In this document: one piece after another, positions 1 through 9,826 of the stretch
Layout of the letters: the number at the start of each line of letters is the position of its first letter
How positions within the stretch are numbered: position 1 is the stretch's first letter
DNA from: an uncultured Lachnospiraceae bacterium
GTDB taxonomy: Bacteria; Bacillota; Clostridia; Lachnospirales; Lachnospiraceae
Assembly (NCBI GenBank): GCA_902798585.1
Contig: CADBXF010000017.1
Span: 1-34,466, forward strand
Reading direction: 5' to 3'
DNA: 34,466 nucleotides
The notes under the pieces: generated by a model
Seen by the model: the letters and a program-made list of their open reading frames with translations, nothing else
The model's database searches: none
Told to the model about the DNA's origin: nothing
Program-made: the position numbers and the translations under genes

Positions 1-3
1 ATC

Positions 4-627
4 ATGAGTCGCGGATTGTTTGCCGACTGGATCACGTCGAAGAAGGAAGCGATTGATGCTTCGGAGGTCGACTACGGCGAATTGAAGCCGGGCTCGCACG
101 TCACGCTCGATGTGAAGGTGACAATCGGAGCCTTCATGAAGCATGTCGAGTCGATGCGGAAGGGCAACTCGGTTGTCAGCTCGACTGCGACGGTGTACTA
201 CCTGATGCCGTGCTTTAAGGACGATGAAGCCGGAACGAAAATCGAGTATTTTCTGGCATTTTCACTTGGCAACAAGTCCGATAACGCCAAGCGTATCACG
301 AAACTGGATACGGCGTTCAGCGAGTGGTGGAACGACACGACCGGTACGGTTGCGAGACCGGACGAGGTGAAGGCGACCATCGACGGACGCGTTGCGAAGC
401 TGAGCTCGAAGGAGCTTGAGTATCTGGATGAGTATTTTTCGAAGTACTTAAAGAGCATGGACCGCGAGGACTACATTCAGCCCGTTGTGATCCGCGAGCT
501 GTGGACGGACGGAACGGAGTCCAATGCCGTGATGTTCGCGATCATGTGCGGTGTGACGACCCTTCTTGGTATCGTGATGGTATTCTTCGCGCTTCGCGGC
601 AGAAAGAAGAAAGTGTCGACGGAATAA
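4..627 (+). CDS. Unidentified protein with C-terminal membrane anchor, possibly partial
   Basis: I do not recognise this 207-residue protein. The reading frame is open from the window edge and the first ATG is at position 4, so the true start, and possibly an N-terminal membrane helix, may lie outside. Most of the protein is a mixed charged soluble domain. Residues about 174-196 form one hydrophobic helix, followed by a short Arg/Lys-rich tail, so the domain is probably held at the membrane with the basic tail in the cytoplasm. It ends 42 bases before the prfB ATG and may be cotranscribed with it. It carries two of the only five ACGT tetranucleotides found in the window (positions 34 and 98). 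The reading frame is sure; the function is unknown. Confidence 0.7.
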   Translation: MSRGLFADWITSKKEAIDASEVDYGELKPGSHVTLDVKVTIGAFMKHVESMRKGNSVVSSTATVYYLMPCFKDDEAGTKIEYFLAFSLGNKSDNAKRITKLDTAFSEWWNDTTGTVARPDEVKATIDGRVAKLSSKELEYLDEYFSKYLKSMDREDYIQPVVIRELWTDGTESNAVMFAIMCGVTTLLGIVMVFFALRGRKKKVSTE

Positions 628-669
628 CGGAAAGGAAGCGGCGTGCGAAAAAGCGCCGCAGGAACGAAT

Positions 670-1794
670 ATGATAGAACTGGATGAAGCAAAATTCACGC
701 TCCAGGGGTACAGGGAGATGCTCGCCGAGGTCGGCGCGTCGCTCGACCTTGAGAACAAGGAGCGCAAGATGGAAGAGCTCTCGGGACTTCTCGAGTCTCC
801 GGGCTTTTGGGATAACGCGGACCGCGCACAGGCGGCCACCAGAGAGCTCAATGAGCTCAAGACGACGGTGGAGGGCTATCGGAAGCTTGAGCGGCAGTAC
901 ACCGATATCCTCGATCTGATTGAGATGGGCAACGAGGAAAACGACCCCGAGATTGTGCCGGAGATTCAGGCCGATCTCGCGTCGTTCGTCGACGAGCTGG
1001 AGTCGCTCCGCCTCGAGACGCTTCTCTCGTCCCCGTATGACAAGGAAAATGCTATCCTTACGCTGCACGCAGGCGCAGGCGGAACGGAGAGCTGCGACTG
1101 GGCCGGCATGCTCTACCGCATGTACCAGAAATGGGCGCAGAAGAAGGGCTTCGGCTTTGAACTGCTCGACTACCAGGACGGCGATGAGGCCGGCATCAAG
1201 TCGGCGACATTCCAGATTAACGGGCACAATGCGTACGGCTACCTGAAGTCCGAGCACGGCGTTCACCGCCTGGTGCGCATCAGTCCCTTCAACGCGGCCG
1301 GCAAGCGCCAGACTTCGTTTGTGTCGTGCGACGTCATGCCCGATATTGAGGACGACCTCGATGTTGAGATTAACGACAAGGATATCCGCATTGATACTTA
1401 CCACTCGAGCGGTGCGGGCGGACAGCATATCAACAAGACATCGTCCGCCATTCGAATCACCCATTTTCCGACGGGAATCGTGGTACAGTGCCAGAACGAG
1501 CGGTCGCAGCTGCAAAATAAGACGAAGGCCATGCAGATGCTGAAGGCCAAGCTCTACATCCTCAAGCAGGAGGAGCAGATGAGCAAGGAGTCGGGCATCC
1601 GCGGCGAGCAGAAGGACATCAACTTCGGAAGTCAGATTCGCTCGTATGTGCTGCAGCCGTACACGATGGTTAAGGACACCCGCACGGCGGTGGAGGTCGG
1701 CAACGCGCAGAGCGTTCTGGACGGCAACCTCGACCCGTTCATCAACGGTTACCTCAAATGGATGGCGACGAAGCCGGGCAGTGAGGAAGCGTAA
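670..1794 (+). CDS. prfB: Peptide chain release factor 2
   Basis: RF2 recognises UGA and UAA stop codons and triggers peptide release on the ribosome. The codon-recognition tripeptide SPF falls at residues 205-207 and the catalytic GGQ at 250-252, the same numbers as in E. coli RF2, which supports the ATG at 670 (AGGAA about 5 bases upstream) as the start. A GTG at 643 with its own AAAGGAAG is an alternative that would add nine residues. Length is 374 residues, normal for the family. Many bacteria interrupt prfB near codon 25 with an in-frame UGA and a +1 frameshift for autoregulation. Here the aligned Leu-Asp is simply CTC GAC, so the gene is read in one frame and that control is missing. 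uvrB follows after 19 bases. Confidence 0.97.
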   Translation: MIELDEAKFTLQGYREMLAEVGASLDLENKERKMEELSGLLESPGFWDNADRAQAATRELNELKTTVEGYRKLERQYTDILDLIEMGNEENDPEIVPEIQADLASFVDELESLRLETLLSSPYDKENAILTLHAGAGGTESCDWAGMLYRMYQKWAQKKGFGFELLDYQDGDEAGIKSATFQINGHNAYGYLKSEHGVHRLVRISPFNAAGKRQTSFVSCDVMPDIEDDLDVEINDKDIRIDTYHSSGAGGQHINKTSSAIRITHFPTGIVVQCQNERSQLQNKTKAMQMLKAKLYILKQEEQMSKESGIRGEQKDINFGSQIRSYVLQPYTMVKDTRTAVEVGNAQSVLDGNLDPFINGYLKWMATKPGSEEA

Positions 1795-1813
1795 GGAAGC
1801 AGGTTAATCTGCA

Positions 1814-3796
1814 ATGGACAAATTCGTATTACATTCGCCGTATCAGCCGACCGGCGACCAGCCGGAGGCGATTGCGGAGCTGGTGGACGGTTTCCGCGCC
1901 GGCAAACAATTCCAGACGCTTCTCGGCGTCACCGGGTCCGGCAAGACATTTACGATGGCCAATGTCATCGCGCAGTTGAACCGCCCGACATTGATTATTT
2001 CGCACAACAAGACGCTCGCGGCACAGCTGTACGGCGAGTTCAAGGAGTATTTTCCGGAAAATGCGGTTGAATACTTCGTGAGTTACTACGACTACTACCA
2101 GCCTGAGGCGTATGTTCCCTCGACCGATACCTACATCGAGAAGGACTCGGACATCAACGACGAGATCGACCGTCTCCGGCACTCCGCGACGGCGGCTCTT
2201 ACGGAGCGGCGTGATGTCATCGTGGTGGCGAGCGTATCGTGCATCTACGGGCTCGGCAGCCCGATTGATTACAAAAACATGACCGTCTCCCTCCGCCCCG
2301 GCATGGAGGTTTCGCGCGAGGCCGTAATGCGGCGGCTCGTGGACATCCAGTACGAGCGGAACGAGATGGATTTCAAGCGCGGAACATTTCGCGCGCACGG
2401 CGATGTGCTCGAGGTGTATCCCGTGGACGGCTCGGGAGAGGCATACCGCATCGAGTTTTTCGGCGATGAGGTGGACCGGCTGCAGCGCATCGATCCGTTG
2501 AAGGGAAGGGCGATAGCGGACCTTTCCCACATGGTCATCTTCCCGGCGTCCCACTATGTCGTGGAGCCGGAGCAGATGGAGCGGGCGCTTGCGAACATCG
2601 AGGCGGAGCTTGAGGAGCGGAGAGAGTATTTCCGCGCGAACGATAAGCTTTTGGAGCTTCAGCGCATCACGGAGCGCACGCACTACGATATCGAGATGCT
2701 TCGCGAGACCGGCGTCTGCTCGGGCATCGAGAACTACTCGATGCATCTTGCGGGGCTGACGCCCGAGGATTCGCCGAACACCTTGATGGATTATTTTCCG
2801 GACGATTATCTGATTATCGTCGACGAGTCGCATATCACGATTCCGCAGGTGCGCGGTATGTACAACGGCGACCCGGCCAGAAAGACCACGCTCGTGGATT
2901 ACGGCTTCCGCCTTCCCTCTGCAAAATGCAACCGCCCGCTGAACTTCACCGAGTTCGAGGAGCGCATCAACCAGATGCTGTTCGTTTCGGCGACGCCGAA
3001 CGAGTACGAGGAGCAGCATGAGCTCGGGCGCGTAGAGCAGATTATCCGCCCGACGGGACTTTTGGATCCCGAGGTAACGGTTCGGCCGGTTGCGAACCAG
3101 ATCGACGATCTGGTCGGGGAAATCAACAAAGAGACGGCGCACGGAAACAAGGTTCTGGTGACGACGCTCACCAAGCGCATGGCCGAGGAACTTACGGACT
3201 ACCTGCAGCAGATCGGCATCCGCGTGCGGTATCTCCACTCGGACATCGATACGCTTGAGCGCACGGAGATTATCCGCGATATGCGCATGGATCAGTTCGA
3301 TGTACTGGTCGGAATCAACCTTCTGCGGGAGGGCCTCGACATTCCCGAAATCGGGCTCGTGGCGATTCTCGATGCGGACAAGGAAGGGTTCCTTCGCTCG
3401 AAGACATCCCTTGTGCAGACCATCGGTCGTGCGGCGAGAAATGCGGACGGCCATGTGGTGATGTACGCGGATACGATGACCGATTCGATGCGCGGCGCCA
3501 TCGAGGAGACGAACCGCAGGCGCGCGATTCAGCAGAAATACAACGAAGAGCACGGCATCACGCCGCAGACGGTCCGGAAGGCCGTCCGCGAGCTGATTGC
3601 CATTTCGAAGAAGGCGACCGGAAGAGCCTCGGGACGAATCGAGAAGGATTACGAGTCGATGAGCAGGGCGGAGCTCGAGAAACTCCTCGAGGCGATGACG
3701 CGGAGCATGCATACGGCGGCAGCGGAGCTTGACTTCGAGAAGGCTGCGGAGCTTCGCGACGAGATTCGCAGAATCCGGACCGAGCATTTGCAATGA
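1814..3796 (+). CDS. uvrB: Excinuclease ABC subunit B
   Basis: UvrB is the central helicase-like subunit of nucleotide excision repair: it is loaded on damaged DNA by UvrA, verifies the lesion and recruits UvrC for incision. The 660-residue length is typical. Visible motifs are the Walker A GVTGSGKT at residues 38-45, the Tyr-rich beta-hairpin region ([12 protein letters not shown]) that clamps the DNA strand, the helicase motif DESH, the motif QTIGRAARN near the C-terminal helicase lobe, and a C-terminal UVR domain (ELEKLLEAM through [12 protein letters not shown]) that contacts UvrC. It sits between prfB and uvrA in the same orientation, 89 bases before uvrA. No SOS box could be recognised upstream. 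Identification is secure. Confidence 0.98.
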   Translation: MDKFVLHSPYQPTGDQPEAIAELVDGFRAGKQFQTLLGVTGSGKTFTMANVIAQLNRPTLIISHNKTLAAQLYGEFKEYFPENAVEYFVSYYDYYQPEAYVPSTDTYIEKDSDINDEIDRLRHSATAALTERRDVIVVASVSCIYGLGSPIDYKNMTVSLRPGMEVSREAVMRRLVDIQYERNEMDFKRGTFRAHGDVLEVYPVDGSGEAYRIEFFGDEVDRLQRIDPLKGRAIADLSHMVIFPASHYVVEPEQMERALANIEAELEERREYFRANDKLLELQRITERTHYDIEMLRETGVCSGIENYSMHLAGLTPEDSPNTLMDYFPDDYLIIVDESHITIPQVRGMYNGDPARKTTLVDYGFRLPSAKCNRPLNFTEFEERINQMLFVSATPNEYEEQHELGRVEQIIRPTGLLDPEVTVRPVANQIDDLVGEINKETAHGNKVLVTTLTKRMAEELTDYLQQIGIRVRYLHSDIDTLERTEIIRDMRMDQFDVLVGINLLREGLDIPEIGLVAILDADKEGFLRSKTSLVQTIGRAARNADGHVVMYADTMTDSMRGAIEETNRRRAIQQKYNEEHGITPQTVRKAVRELIAISKKATGRASGRIEKDYESMSRAELEKLLEAMTRSMHTAAAELDFEKAAELRDEIRRIRTEHLQ

Positions 3797-3885
3797 TTCC
3801 GGCCGGCGGCACAGGTCGCCGGGACCGGTGACGATATTACGGAAAATGGCGGCGGAAGCCGTCGGGACAGGACAGAGACAGCTTT

Positions 3886-6762
3886 ATGAGTGACGGAAAG
3901 AACAAGAAATACATTCGAATCCGCGGTGCGAAGGAGAACAATTTAAAAAGCCTCAATGTGGATATACCGCGGGACGAATTTGTCGTTTTGACGGGTCTGT
4001 CCGGTTCCGGCAAATCCTCCCTCGCCTTCGACACCATCTATGCCGAAGGACAGCGCCGTTACATGGAGTCCCTCTCCTCGTATGCGCGCATGTTTCTGGG
4101 GCAGATGGAGAAGCCCGATGTGGAGAGCATCGAGGGGCTTCCCCCGGCGATTTCCATCGATCAGAAATCGACCAACCGGAATCCCCGTTCCACCGTAGGT
4201 ACGGTGACGGAGATCTATGACTATTTCCGACTTCTGTACGCGAGAATCGGCACGCCGCACTGTCCTGTGTGCGGCCGCGAGATCAAGCGGCAGACCGTGG
4301 ACCAGATTGTGGACGCGCTTCTTGCGCTCCCCGAGGGAACGCGGTATCAGCTGCTCGCTCCGATGGTGCGCGGAAGAAAGGGCGAGCACGCCAAAGTGCT
4401 CGAGTCGGCGAGAAAGAGCGGATATGTTCGTGTGCGGGTGGACGGCAGTATCTACGATCTGTCGGAGGAAATCAAACTCGACAAGAACATTAAGCATACC
4501 ATTGAGATTATTGTCGACCGTCTTTCGGCCAAGGAGGGCATCAAGACCCGCGTGACCGATTCCGTCGAGACGGCGCTTCGCCTGGGCGAGGGGCTTGTTC
4601 TTGTCGATCTGGTCGGCAGCGGAGAGACACTCTCGTTTTCTCAGAATTTCGCGTGCCCGGATTGCGGAATCAGCATCGAGGAGCTCGAGCCCCGATCCTT
4701 TTCCTTCAACAATCCCTTCGGCGCGTGCCCGGATTGTAACGGCCTCGGTTTTACGATGGAGTTCTCCGAGCGGAAGATTGTCCCGGACATGTCGCTCTCC
4801 ATCAATCGCGGCGCCCTCGCGGCACCGGGATTTCAGTCGAGCGACAACCGCACAAGCTTTGCATGGGCCTATTTGAACGGCCTTGCGGAGAGCTGCGGCT
4901 TTTCCATGGACACGCCGTACGAGGAGCTTTCGGAGGACGCGCGGCGCATCCTGATGTACGGCGACCCCGGCCGTATCGTCAAAGTGCGCTATCAGAGCAG
5001 ACGCGGGCAGGGAGTTTACGACATCCCTGCGGAGGGCGTGATTCGCAACCTGCAGCAACGGTATCGGGAGACCGCATCCGAAACCATGCGCGCAGAGTAT
5101 GAATCGTTCATGGACATCTGCCCCTGCAAGACCTGTAAGGGTCTTCGCCTTCGCAAGGAGGCGCTGGCGGTGACCGTGGGAGAGCGAAATATCGCCGAAG
5201 TGTGCGATATGCCGATTCTCACGCTGCAGAAGTTCATGGAGGAGCTTGTTCTCACGCCGCAGAAGGAGCAGATTGCACGGCTCATTTTGCGTGAGATTCG
5301 CTCCCGCGTACGCTTCCTTGTCGAGGTCGGACTCTCGTACCTGACGCTCTCAAGACCGACTTCGTCGCTCTCCGGCGGCGAGGCACAGCGCATCCGTCTG
5401 GCAACGCAGATCGGATCGGGTCTGGTCGGCGTCGCGTACATTCTCGACGAGCCGAGCATCGGCCTGCATCAGCGGGACAACGATCGACTGCTTCGCTCGC
5501 TCAAACAGCTTCGCGACCTCGGAAACACCCTGATTGTCGTCGAACATGACGAGGATACCATGCGCGCGGCGGACTGTGTCATCGATATCGGTCCGGGTGC
5601 GGGAACGCACGGCGGTGAGGTTGTCGCGCAGGGCACGGCGGAAGAAATCATGGCATGCGAAAAATCCATCACCGGCGATTATCTCGCGGGACGGCGCTTT
5701 GTGCCGGTGCCCGCGGTTCGCAGAAAGCCGACCGGATGGATTACCGTGAAGGGAGCCCGCGAACACAACTTAAAGAACATCGATGTGAACATTCCGCTCG
5801 GTGTCTTTACCTGTGTGACCGGTGTGTCGGGCTCCGGAAAGAGCTCGTTGATCAACGAGATTCTTTACAAATCCCTGGCGCGCAAATTAAACCGCGCGAC
5901 CACGGTATTTCCCGGCGACCACGACGGGATTCTCGGCGCCGAGGCTCTCGACAAGGTGATTGACATCGATCAGTCGCCCATCGGACGGACGCCGCGCTCG
6001 AACCCCGCGACCTATACCGGGGTGTTTGACCAGATTCGCGATCTCTTCGCCTCGACCACGGAGGCCAAGCTTCGCGGCTACAACAAGGGCCGTTTCAGTT
6101 TCAATGTCCGCGGCGGCCGGTGCGAAGCCTGCAAGGGAGACGGAATCGTGAAAATCGAGATGAATTTCCTGCCGGATGTGTATGTTCCGTGCGAGGTTTG
6201 CGGCGGTAGGCGCTACAACCGCGAGACCCTCGAAGCGACCTACAAGGGCAAGAACATTTTCGATGTTTTGGACATGCGGGTGGAGGAAGCCGTCAAATTC
6301 TTCGAGAATGTTCCCTCCATCAACAACAAGATCAAGACGCTGGACGCGGTCGGGCTCTCCTACCTGAAGCTCGGACATCCGTCCACCTCGCTCTCGGGCG
6401 GCGAGGCACAGCGTATCAAGCTGGCGACGGAACTTGCGCGCCGCAGCACCGGACGGACCATCTACATTCTGGATGAGCCGACGACGGGACTGCATTTTGC
6501 GGATGTCGCGAAGCTTGTGGACATTTTACATATGCTGGCGGACGCGGGTAACACCGTGGTTGTCATTGAGCACAACCTCGATGTAATCAAGACCGCCGAC
6601 TACATCATCGACATGGGCCCGGAGGGCGGCGACGGCGGCGGAACCGTCATCGCGTGCGGTACGCCCGAGGAGATATGCACCCATGCCGAATCCTTCACCG
6701 GTCAATATCTGAAGCCCCACCTTCAGAACCGGAAAAATGCTACACCGGAGAACGAACCATGA
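3886..6762 (+). CDS. uvrA: Excinuclease ABC subunit A
   Basis: UvrA is the dimeric ABC-type ATPase that scans DNA for lesions and loads UvrB. The 958-residue protein has the two expected ATPase halves: Walker [10 protein letters not shown] at 37-45 and GVSGSGKSS at 646-654, and signature LSGGEAQRI near 495 and again near 836, each followed by a Walker B ending in DEP. The three Cys pair regions of the family are present (CPVCG, CPDCG with CPDCNGLG, and CEACKGDG with CEVCGG), consistent with zinc binding. The ribosome binding site is weak (AGGACAG about 13 bases upstream), but the start matches the usual N-terminus just before [10 protein letters not shown]. Its TGA overlaps the ATG of the next gene, which suggests translational coupling. 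Confidence 0.98.
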   Translation: MSDGKNKKYIRIRGAKENNLKSLNVDIPRDEFVVLTGLSGSGKSSLAFDTIYAEGQRRYMESLSSYARMFLGQMEKPDVESIEGLPPAISIDQKSTNRNPRSTVGTVTEIYDYFRLLYARIGTPHCPVCGREIKRQTVDQIVDALLALPEGTRYQLLAPMVRGRKGEHAKVLESARKSGYVRVRVDGSIYDLSEEIKLDKNIKHTIEIIVDRLSAKEGIKTRVTDSVETALRLGEGLVLVDLVGSGETLSFSQNFACPDCGISIEELEPRSFSFNNPFGACPDCNGLGFTMEFSERKIVPDMSLSINRGALAAPGFQSSDNRTSFAWAYLNGLAESCGFSMDTPYEELSEDARRILMYGDPGRIVKVRYQSRRGQGVYDIPAEGVIRNLQQRYRETASETMRAEYESFMDICPCKTCKGLRLRKEALAVTVGERNIAEVCDMPILTLQKFMEELVLTPQKEQIARLILREIRSRVRFLVEVGLSYLTLSRPTSSLSGGEAQRIRLATQIGSGLVGVAYILDEPSIGLHQRDNDRLLRSLKQLRDLGNTLIVVEHDEDTMRAADCVIDIGPGAGTHGGEVVAQGTAEEIMACEKSITGDYLAGRRFVPVPAVRRKPTGWITVKGAREHNLKNIDVNIPLGVFTCVTGVSGSGKSSLINEILYKSLARKLNRATTVFPGDHDGILGAEALDKVIDIDQSPIGRTPRSNPATYTGVFDQIRDLFASTTEAKLRGYNKGRFSFNVRGGRCEACKGDGIVKIEMNFLPDVYVPCEVCGGRRYNRETLEATYKGKNIFDVLDMRVEEAVKFFENVPSINNKIKTLDAVGLSYLKLGHPSTSLSGGEAQRIKLATELARRSTGRTIYILDEPTTGLHFADVAKLVDILHMLADAGNTVVVIEHNLDVIKTADYIIDMGPEGGDGGGTVIACGTPEEICTHAESFTGQYLKPHLQNRKNATPENEP

Positions 6763-7361
6763 GCAGTTCATTTTACGCCATGTTGTCGCGTATGAAGTAT
6801 ATCAAGCGCTGGGCGCTGATGCGCAACTCCGAGCCGGAGAACATCAGCGAGCATTCGCTTGAGGTCAGCCTGCTCGCCCACGGCCTCGCCGTCCTCGGCA
6901 ACCGCCGTCTGGGCAAGCACCTTGACGCCGACCGCTGCGCCGTCATCGGACTTTTCCACGACGCAGGGGAGATTATTACGGGCGACATGCCGACACCGAT
7001 CAAGTACTACAACCGGCAGATGCAAAATGTCTTCCATGCGATTGAAGACGATGCTGCCGAGGCCCTGCTTGCGATGCTTCCCGAGGATCTCCGCGGGGAT
7101 TATCGCAGCCTGTTCTTCCGCGCCGAGGGCGAGGAGGAGCTGTGGCGGATTGTGAAGGCGGCGGACAAGCTTTCGGCCCTCATCAAGTGCATTGAGGAGG
7201 GCAAGGCGGGCAACCGCGAGTTCGACAGCGCAAAGAAGTCGCTGGAGACGGCGGTTCACGAGCTGAATGTCCCCGAAGCGGAACTGTTTCTCACGGAATT
7301 CCTTCCGGCGTATTACCGTACCCTCGACGAGCTCAGCCCGGACGGGAACGGTACGAATTGA
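6759..7361 (+). CDS. yfbR: HD-domain 5'-deoxynucleotidase, YfbR type
   Basis: E. coli YfbR dephosphorylates deoxyribonucleoside 5'-monophosphates. This 200-residue protein has the same length and HD-domain layout: His32 in EHSLEVS, the His67-Asp68 pair in LFHDAGE and a later Asp in KAADKLSAL, which together bind the catalytic metal. The start codon at 6759 forms an ATGA overlap with the uvrA stop and has GGAG about 9 bases upstream. An in-frame start further upstream would lie inside uvrA and is less likely. Coupling to uvrA suggests, without proving it, a role in handling nucleotides released during repair. The family assignment is firm; the precise substrate is inferred. Confidence 0.88.
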   Translation: MSSSFYAMLSRMKYIKRWALMRNSEPENISEHSLEVSLLAHGLAVLGNRRLGKHLDADRCAVIGLFHDAGEIITGDMPTPIKYYNRQMQNVFHAIEDDAAEALLAMLPEDLRGDYRSLFFRAEGEEELWRIVKAADKLSALIKCIEEGKAGNREFDSAKKSLETAVHELNVPEAELFLTEFLPAYYRTLDELSPDGNGTN

Positions 7362-7412
7362 CGATAAGCGAGTGTGTCCGGCAGACTGGGCTGCGGGCAC
7401 CCGGAGGAATGT

Positions 7413-8309
7413 ATGAGACGAGTATTGTATATTGACTTTGAAAATGTCAGCCGCGCGGGCTTAAACGGTATCGCAAGGCTGACGAAAAACGATCTGGTGC
7501 GCATTTTCCTCGGGCCGAAGTGCTCGAAGATGTCGCTGATCGACGCGGACATGGTGTTCCATTGCGACGCCACGGTCGAACTGATTACGAACGACCAGAT
7601 CGGGAAAAATGCCCTGGATTTCATTATCATGGTGCATCTCGGGTATGATATCGCGAAGAAGGCGGGCAACGCCTACTATGTGATCTCGAACGACAAGGGC
7701 TATGAGCCGGCAATCAACGAGATGAAGAGCATGACCGGCTGCACGATTGAGCGTCTGCCGGATGTGGATGCCGTGATTGCACGCGGCGAGGTGAAGACGG
7801 GACTGTTCTCCTTCCTGCACCGCACGACCCCGACGCCCGTTGCGGACAACGCGACGCAGCACGAGGTTCTCGGGAAAAATGCACGCAGAACGACGACACG
7901 CCGCGTGGTGGGAAGCGGAGCAGGCGCGAAGAGCGCCGACGGCGCCCGCACCCGCCGCACCGTGACAGGACGCACAGGCACCGCGGCTCGCACGCAGACC
8001 GTAAGGATGCGCCGGCCTGCGGAGACGGGATCCGGGGCAGCGCAGACGAAGCCGGAGACGGGAAAGATTCGTCCGGCGACCGAGACCAGTGCTGCCCGTA
8101 CCACCCGCACGGTAATCACGCAGGAGGAGCAGGAAATTCTTGAAAAGGCGATTGCGCAAAGCCGCACGAAGCAGGAGTTCCACAACTATCTTGCGAAGCA
8201 TCTCGACAACAAGGATCACATCGTCCTTTTGTACAACAAGGGCAAGCGGATGGTGGAGATCGACGAGGAAGCGGTTCGCAGGGAAAATGCAAACCCCGAG
8301 GAGCCGTAA
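7413..8309 (+). CDS. PIN/NYN-like nuclease-fold protein with basic tail
   Basis: The first ~125 residues resemble the NYN/PIN fold: YIDFENVS at the N-terminus, GKNALDFIIMVHLGY in the middle and YYVISNDKGYEPAI further on supply the conserved acidic residues of a metal-dependent RNase-like site. A long Thr/Arg/Ala-rich, positively charged low-complexity segment (about residues 160-230) follows, likely disordered and possibly nucleic-acid binding. A short charged C-terminal domain beginning at ITQEEQEILEKAI ends the protein. GGAGG at 7403-7407 places the start at ATG 7413. It lies 51 bases after the yfbR-like gene. Fold recognition is from motif pattern only; RNA cleavage is a family inference, and the substrate is unknown. 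Confidence 0.75.
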   Translation: MRRVLYIDFENVSRAGLNGIARLTKNDLVRIFLGPKCSKMSLIDADMVFHCDATVELITNDQIGKNALDFIIMVHLGYDIAKKAGNAYYVISNDKGYEPAINEMKSMTGCTIERLPDVDAVIARGEVKTGLFSFLHRTTPTPVADNATQHEVLGKNARRTTTRRVVGSGAGAKSADGARTRRTVTGRTGTAARTQTVRMRRPAETGSGAAQTKPETGKIRPATETSAARTTRTVITQEEQEILEKAIAQSRTKQEFHNYLAKHLDNKDHIVLLYNKGKRMVEIDEEAVRRENANPEEP

Positions 8310-8336
8310 TCTTGAGTATTCGCTGAGGACGACGGT

Positions 8337-9272
8337 ATGAAGAACGGGGGATCATTTTGGAAAACCGCGAAGCTGGTAATCGGTATTATTTTGCTGATTG
8401 CCCTCTATGAGGTGGTTTTCATCTCCGGCGTGAAGACCGTCATACGCAAAATCCGCGGGGATTCTCCCGCGCCGGCTGCGGCGGGGGAACAGGCGGGGGA
8501 AGCCGCGACAACGCAGGTGGTTACCTCGACGCCGACAGTCCCTCCGACGGCTACGCCGACACCGACGCGGGTTCCTCCCGGACAACTTTCGCCGACGCCC
8601 GCATTTTCCGCGGACGGAGAGGAAGGATATCGGATTGATGAGGAGACCTTTCCGGACGGCTGGCTCCGGGATGCGCTCCGGAAGCTTCCCGGCGGCGAGG
8701 ACGGCTTTTTTACTTACGGGGAAATCCGCAGTATCAGGAAACTGAAGCTTGAAGGCGACATCCGAAGCCTTGAGGGGCTTGAGCTTTTGAGCGAGCTCGA
8801 GAAGCTCGAGATTGACGGTTGTCCGATTGAGGAGTTTCATATCGGGCGGATGACGGATCTTCGGGAGCTGTCCTGCAAAAACTGCAGAATCCGGATTCTG
8901 GATGTCAGCTACGGGCGGGAACTCAGAAAGCTGAACTGCGAGAACAATCCGATTACGGAGCTGGATGTCAGCACGAATGTCCTGCTTCGGACGCTTCTGT
9001 GCGGGCACACCGATCTCGAGAAGCTGGTGCTGCCGTCGCGCGGAGAGCTCAGAGAGCTGTACATCGATTACACGAAGATTCGAAATCTGGATTTTCTTAA
9101 CCTGCAGTCGCTCGGCGTACTCAGCTGTGAGGGCTTTTCCCGGGTTGATATCTCGCAGACGAAGAGCATTTCGCGGCTGTATGTCAGCAGCTACGCCGAG
9201 GTGGTTCTGCCCGAAGGCCGGACGACCGTTTTTCGCGACGGCGCGGAACAGACGCCGACACCGACTCCGTGA
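8337..9272 (+). CDS. Membrane-anchored leucine-rich-repeat surface protein
   Basis: This 311-residue protein starts with a short cytoplasmic segment and one hydrophobic helix (about residues 10-30), followed by a Pro/Thr-rich stalk with repeated TPTP-like motifs (about 58-85). From about residue 130 to 290 there are leucine-rich repeats of the irregular bacterial type, for example LEGLELLSELEKLEIDGC, MTDLRELSCKNC and GRELRKLNCENNPITELDVS. The C-terminus is again TPTPTP. It is probably an extracellular protein-binding domain tethered to the membrane. GAGGA 7 bases upstream supports the start. The same N-terminal layout of anchor plus TPT stalk recurs in the products at 9827 and 12856. The ligand is unknown. 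Confidence 0.75.
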   Translation: MKNGGSFWKTAKLVIGIILLIALYEVVFISGVKTVIRKIRGDSPAPAAAGEQAGEAATTQVVTSTPTVPPTATPTPTRVPPGQLSPTPAFSADGEEGYRIDEETFPDGWLRDALRKLPGGEDGFFTYGEIRSIRKLKLEGDIRSLEGLELLSELEKLEIDGCPIEEFHIGRMTDLRELSCKNCRIRILDVSYGRELRKLNCENNPITELDVSTNVLLRTLLCGHTDLEKLVLPSRGELRELYIDYTKIRNLDFLNLQSLGVLSCEGFSRVDISQTKSISRLYVSSYAEVVLPEGRTTVFRDGAEQTPTPTP

Positions 9273-9355
9273 TTCGGGCGATTGCCGCTTCGGACGGAAG
9301 ATAAAGCCGCATCTGTGCGACACGATTTTTTATATGAGAGGAACAAACTCTTACT

Positions 9356-9814
9356 ATGGCAGACGAATGTGAAATCCGCGTCATGACGATTGACGATTAT
9401 GACGATGTGTACAAGCTGTGGCAGAGCATCCACGGCTTCGGAATCCGCTCGATTGACGATTCCCGCGAGGGTGTCGAGCGGTTTCTTAAGAGAAATCCGA
9501 CAACGAGTGTCGTTGCGGTTGTGAACAAGCAGATTGTGGGAGCCATCCTGTGCGGTCACGACGGCCGCCGCGGGTGTTTTTACCATGTGTGCGTAAAGGA
9601 GGGATTCCGCAAGCGCGGTATCGGCAAGACGATGGCGGTGGCGTGCATGATGGCGCTCCAGAAGGAGCACATCAACAAGGTCAACCTGATTGCCTTTAAG
9701 ACCAACACGCTCGGCAACCACTTCTGGAAGGGCGCCGGCTGGACATTCCGGAAGGACCTGAATTATTATGATTTTACGCTGAACGAGGACAATATTACGC
9801 GGTTCAACGAGTAG
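9356..9814 (+). CDS. GNAT family N-acetyltransferase
   Basis: A 152-residue single-domain acetyltransferase of the Gcn5-related fold. The acetyl-CoA pyrophosphate loop is visible as EGFRKRGIGKTM (R-x-x-G-x-G pattern), preceded by the strand containing VGAILCGHDGR and followed by NHFWKGAGWTFR, the usual C-terminal motif. It is cytosolic. The substrate (amine, antibiotic or protein N-terminus) cannot be told from sequence. GAGAGGAA lies about 12 bases upstream, a slightly long spacing. It sits between two exported proteins, and the 12-base gap to the next gene suggests cotranscription. Confidence 0.9.
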   Translation: MADECEIRVMTIDDYDDVYKLWQSIHGFGIRSIDDSREGVERFLKRNPTTSVVAVVNKQIVGAILCGHDGRRGCFYHVCVKEGFRKRGIGKTMAVACMMALQKEHINKVNLIAFKTNTLGNHFWKGAGWTFRKDLNYYDFTLNEDNITRFNE

Positions 9815-9826
9815 TCGGGGGAAGGT

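Noticed and set aside
643..669. GTG at 643 as start of prfB
   Set aside because: It has a ribosome binding site, but the ATG at 670 gives the exact family numbering of SPF and GGQ, and the extra nine residues have no family counterpart.
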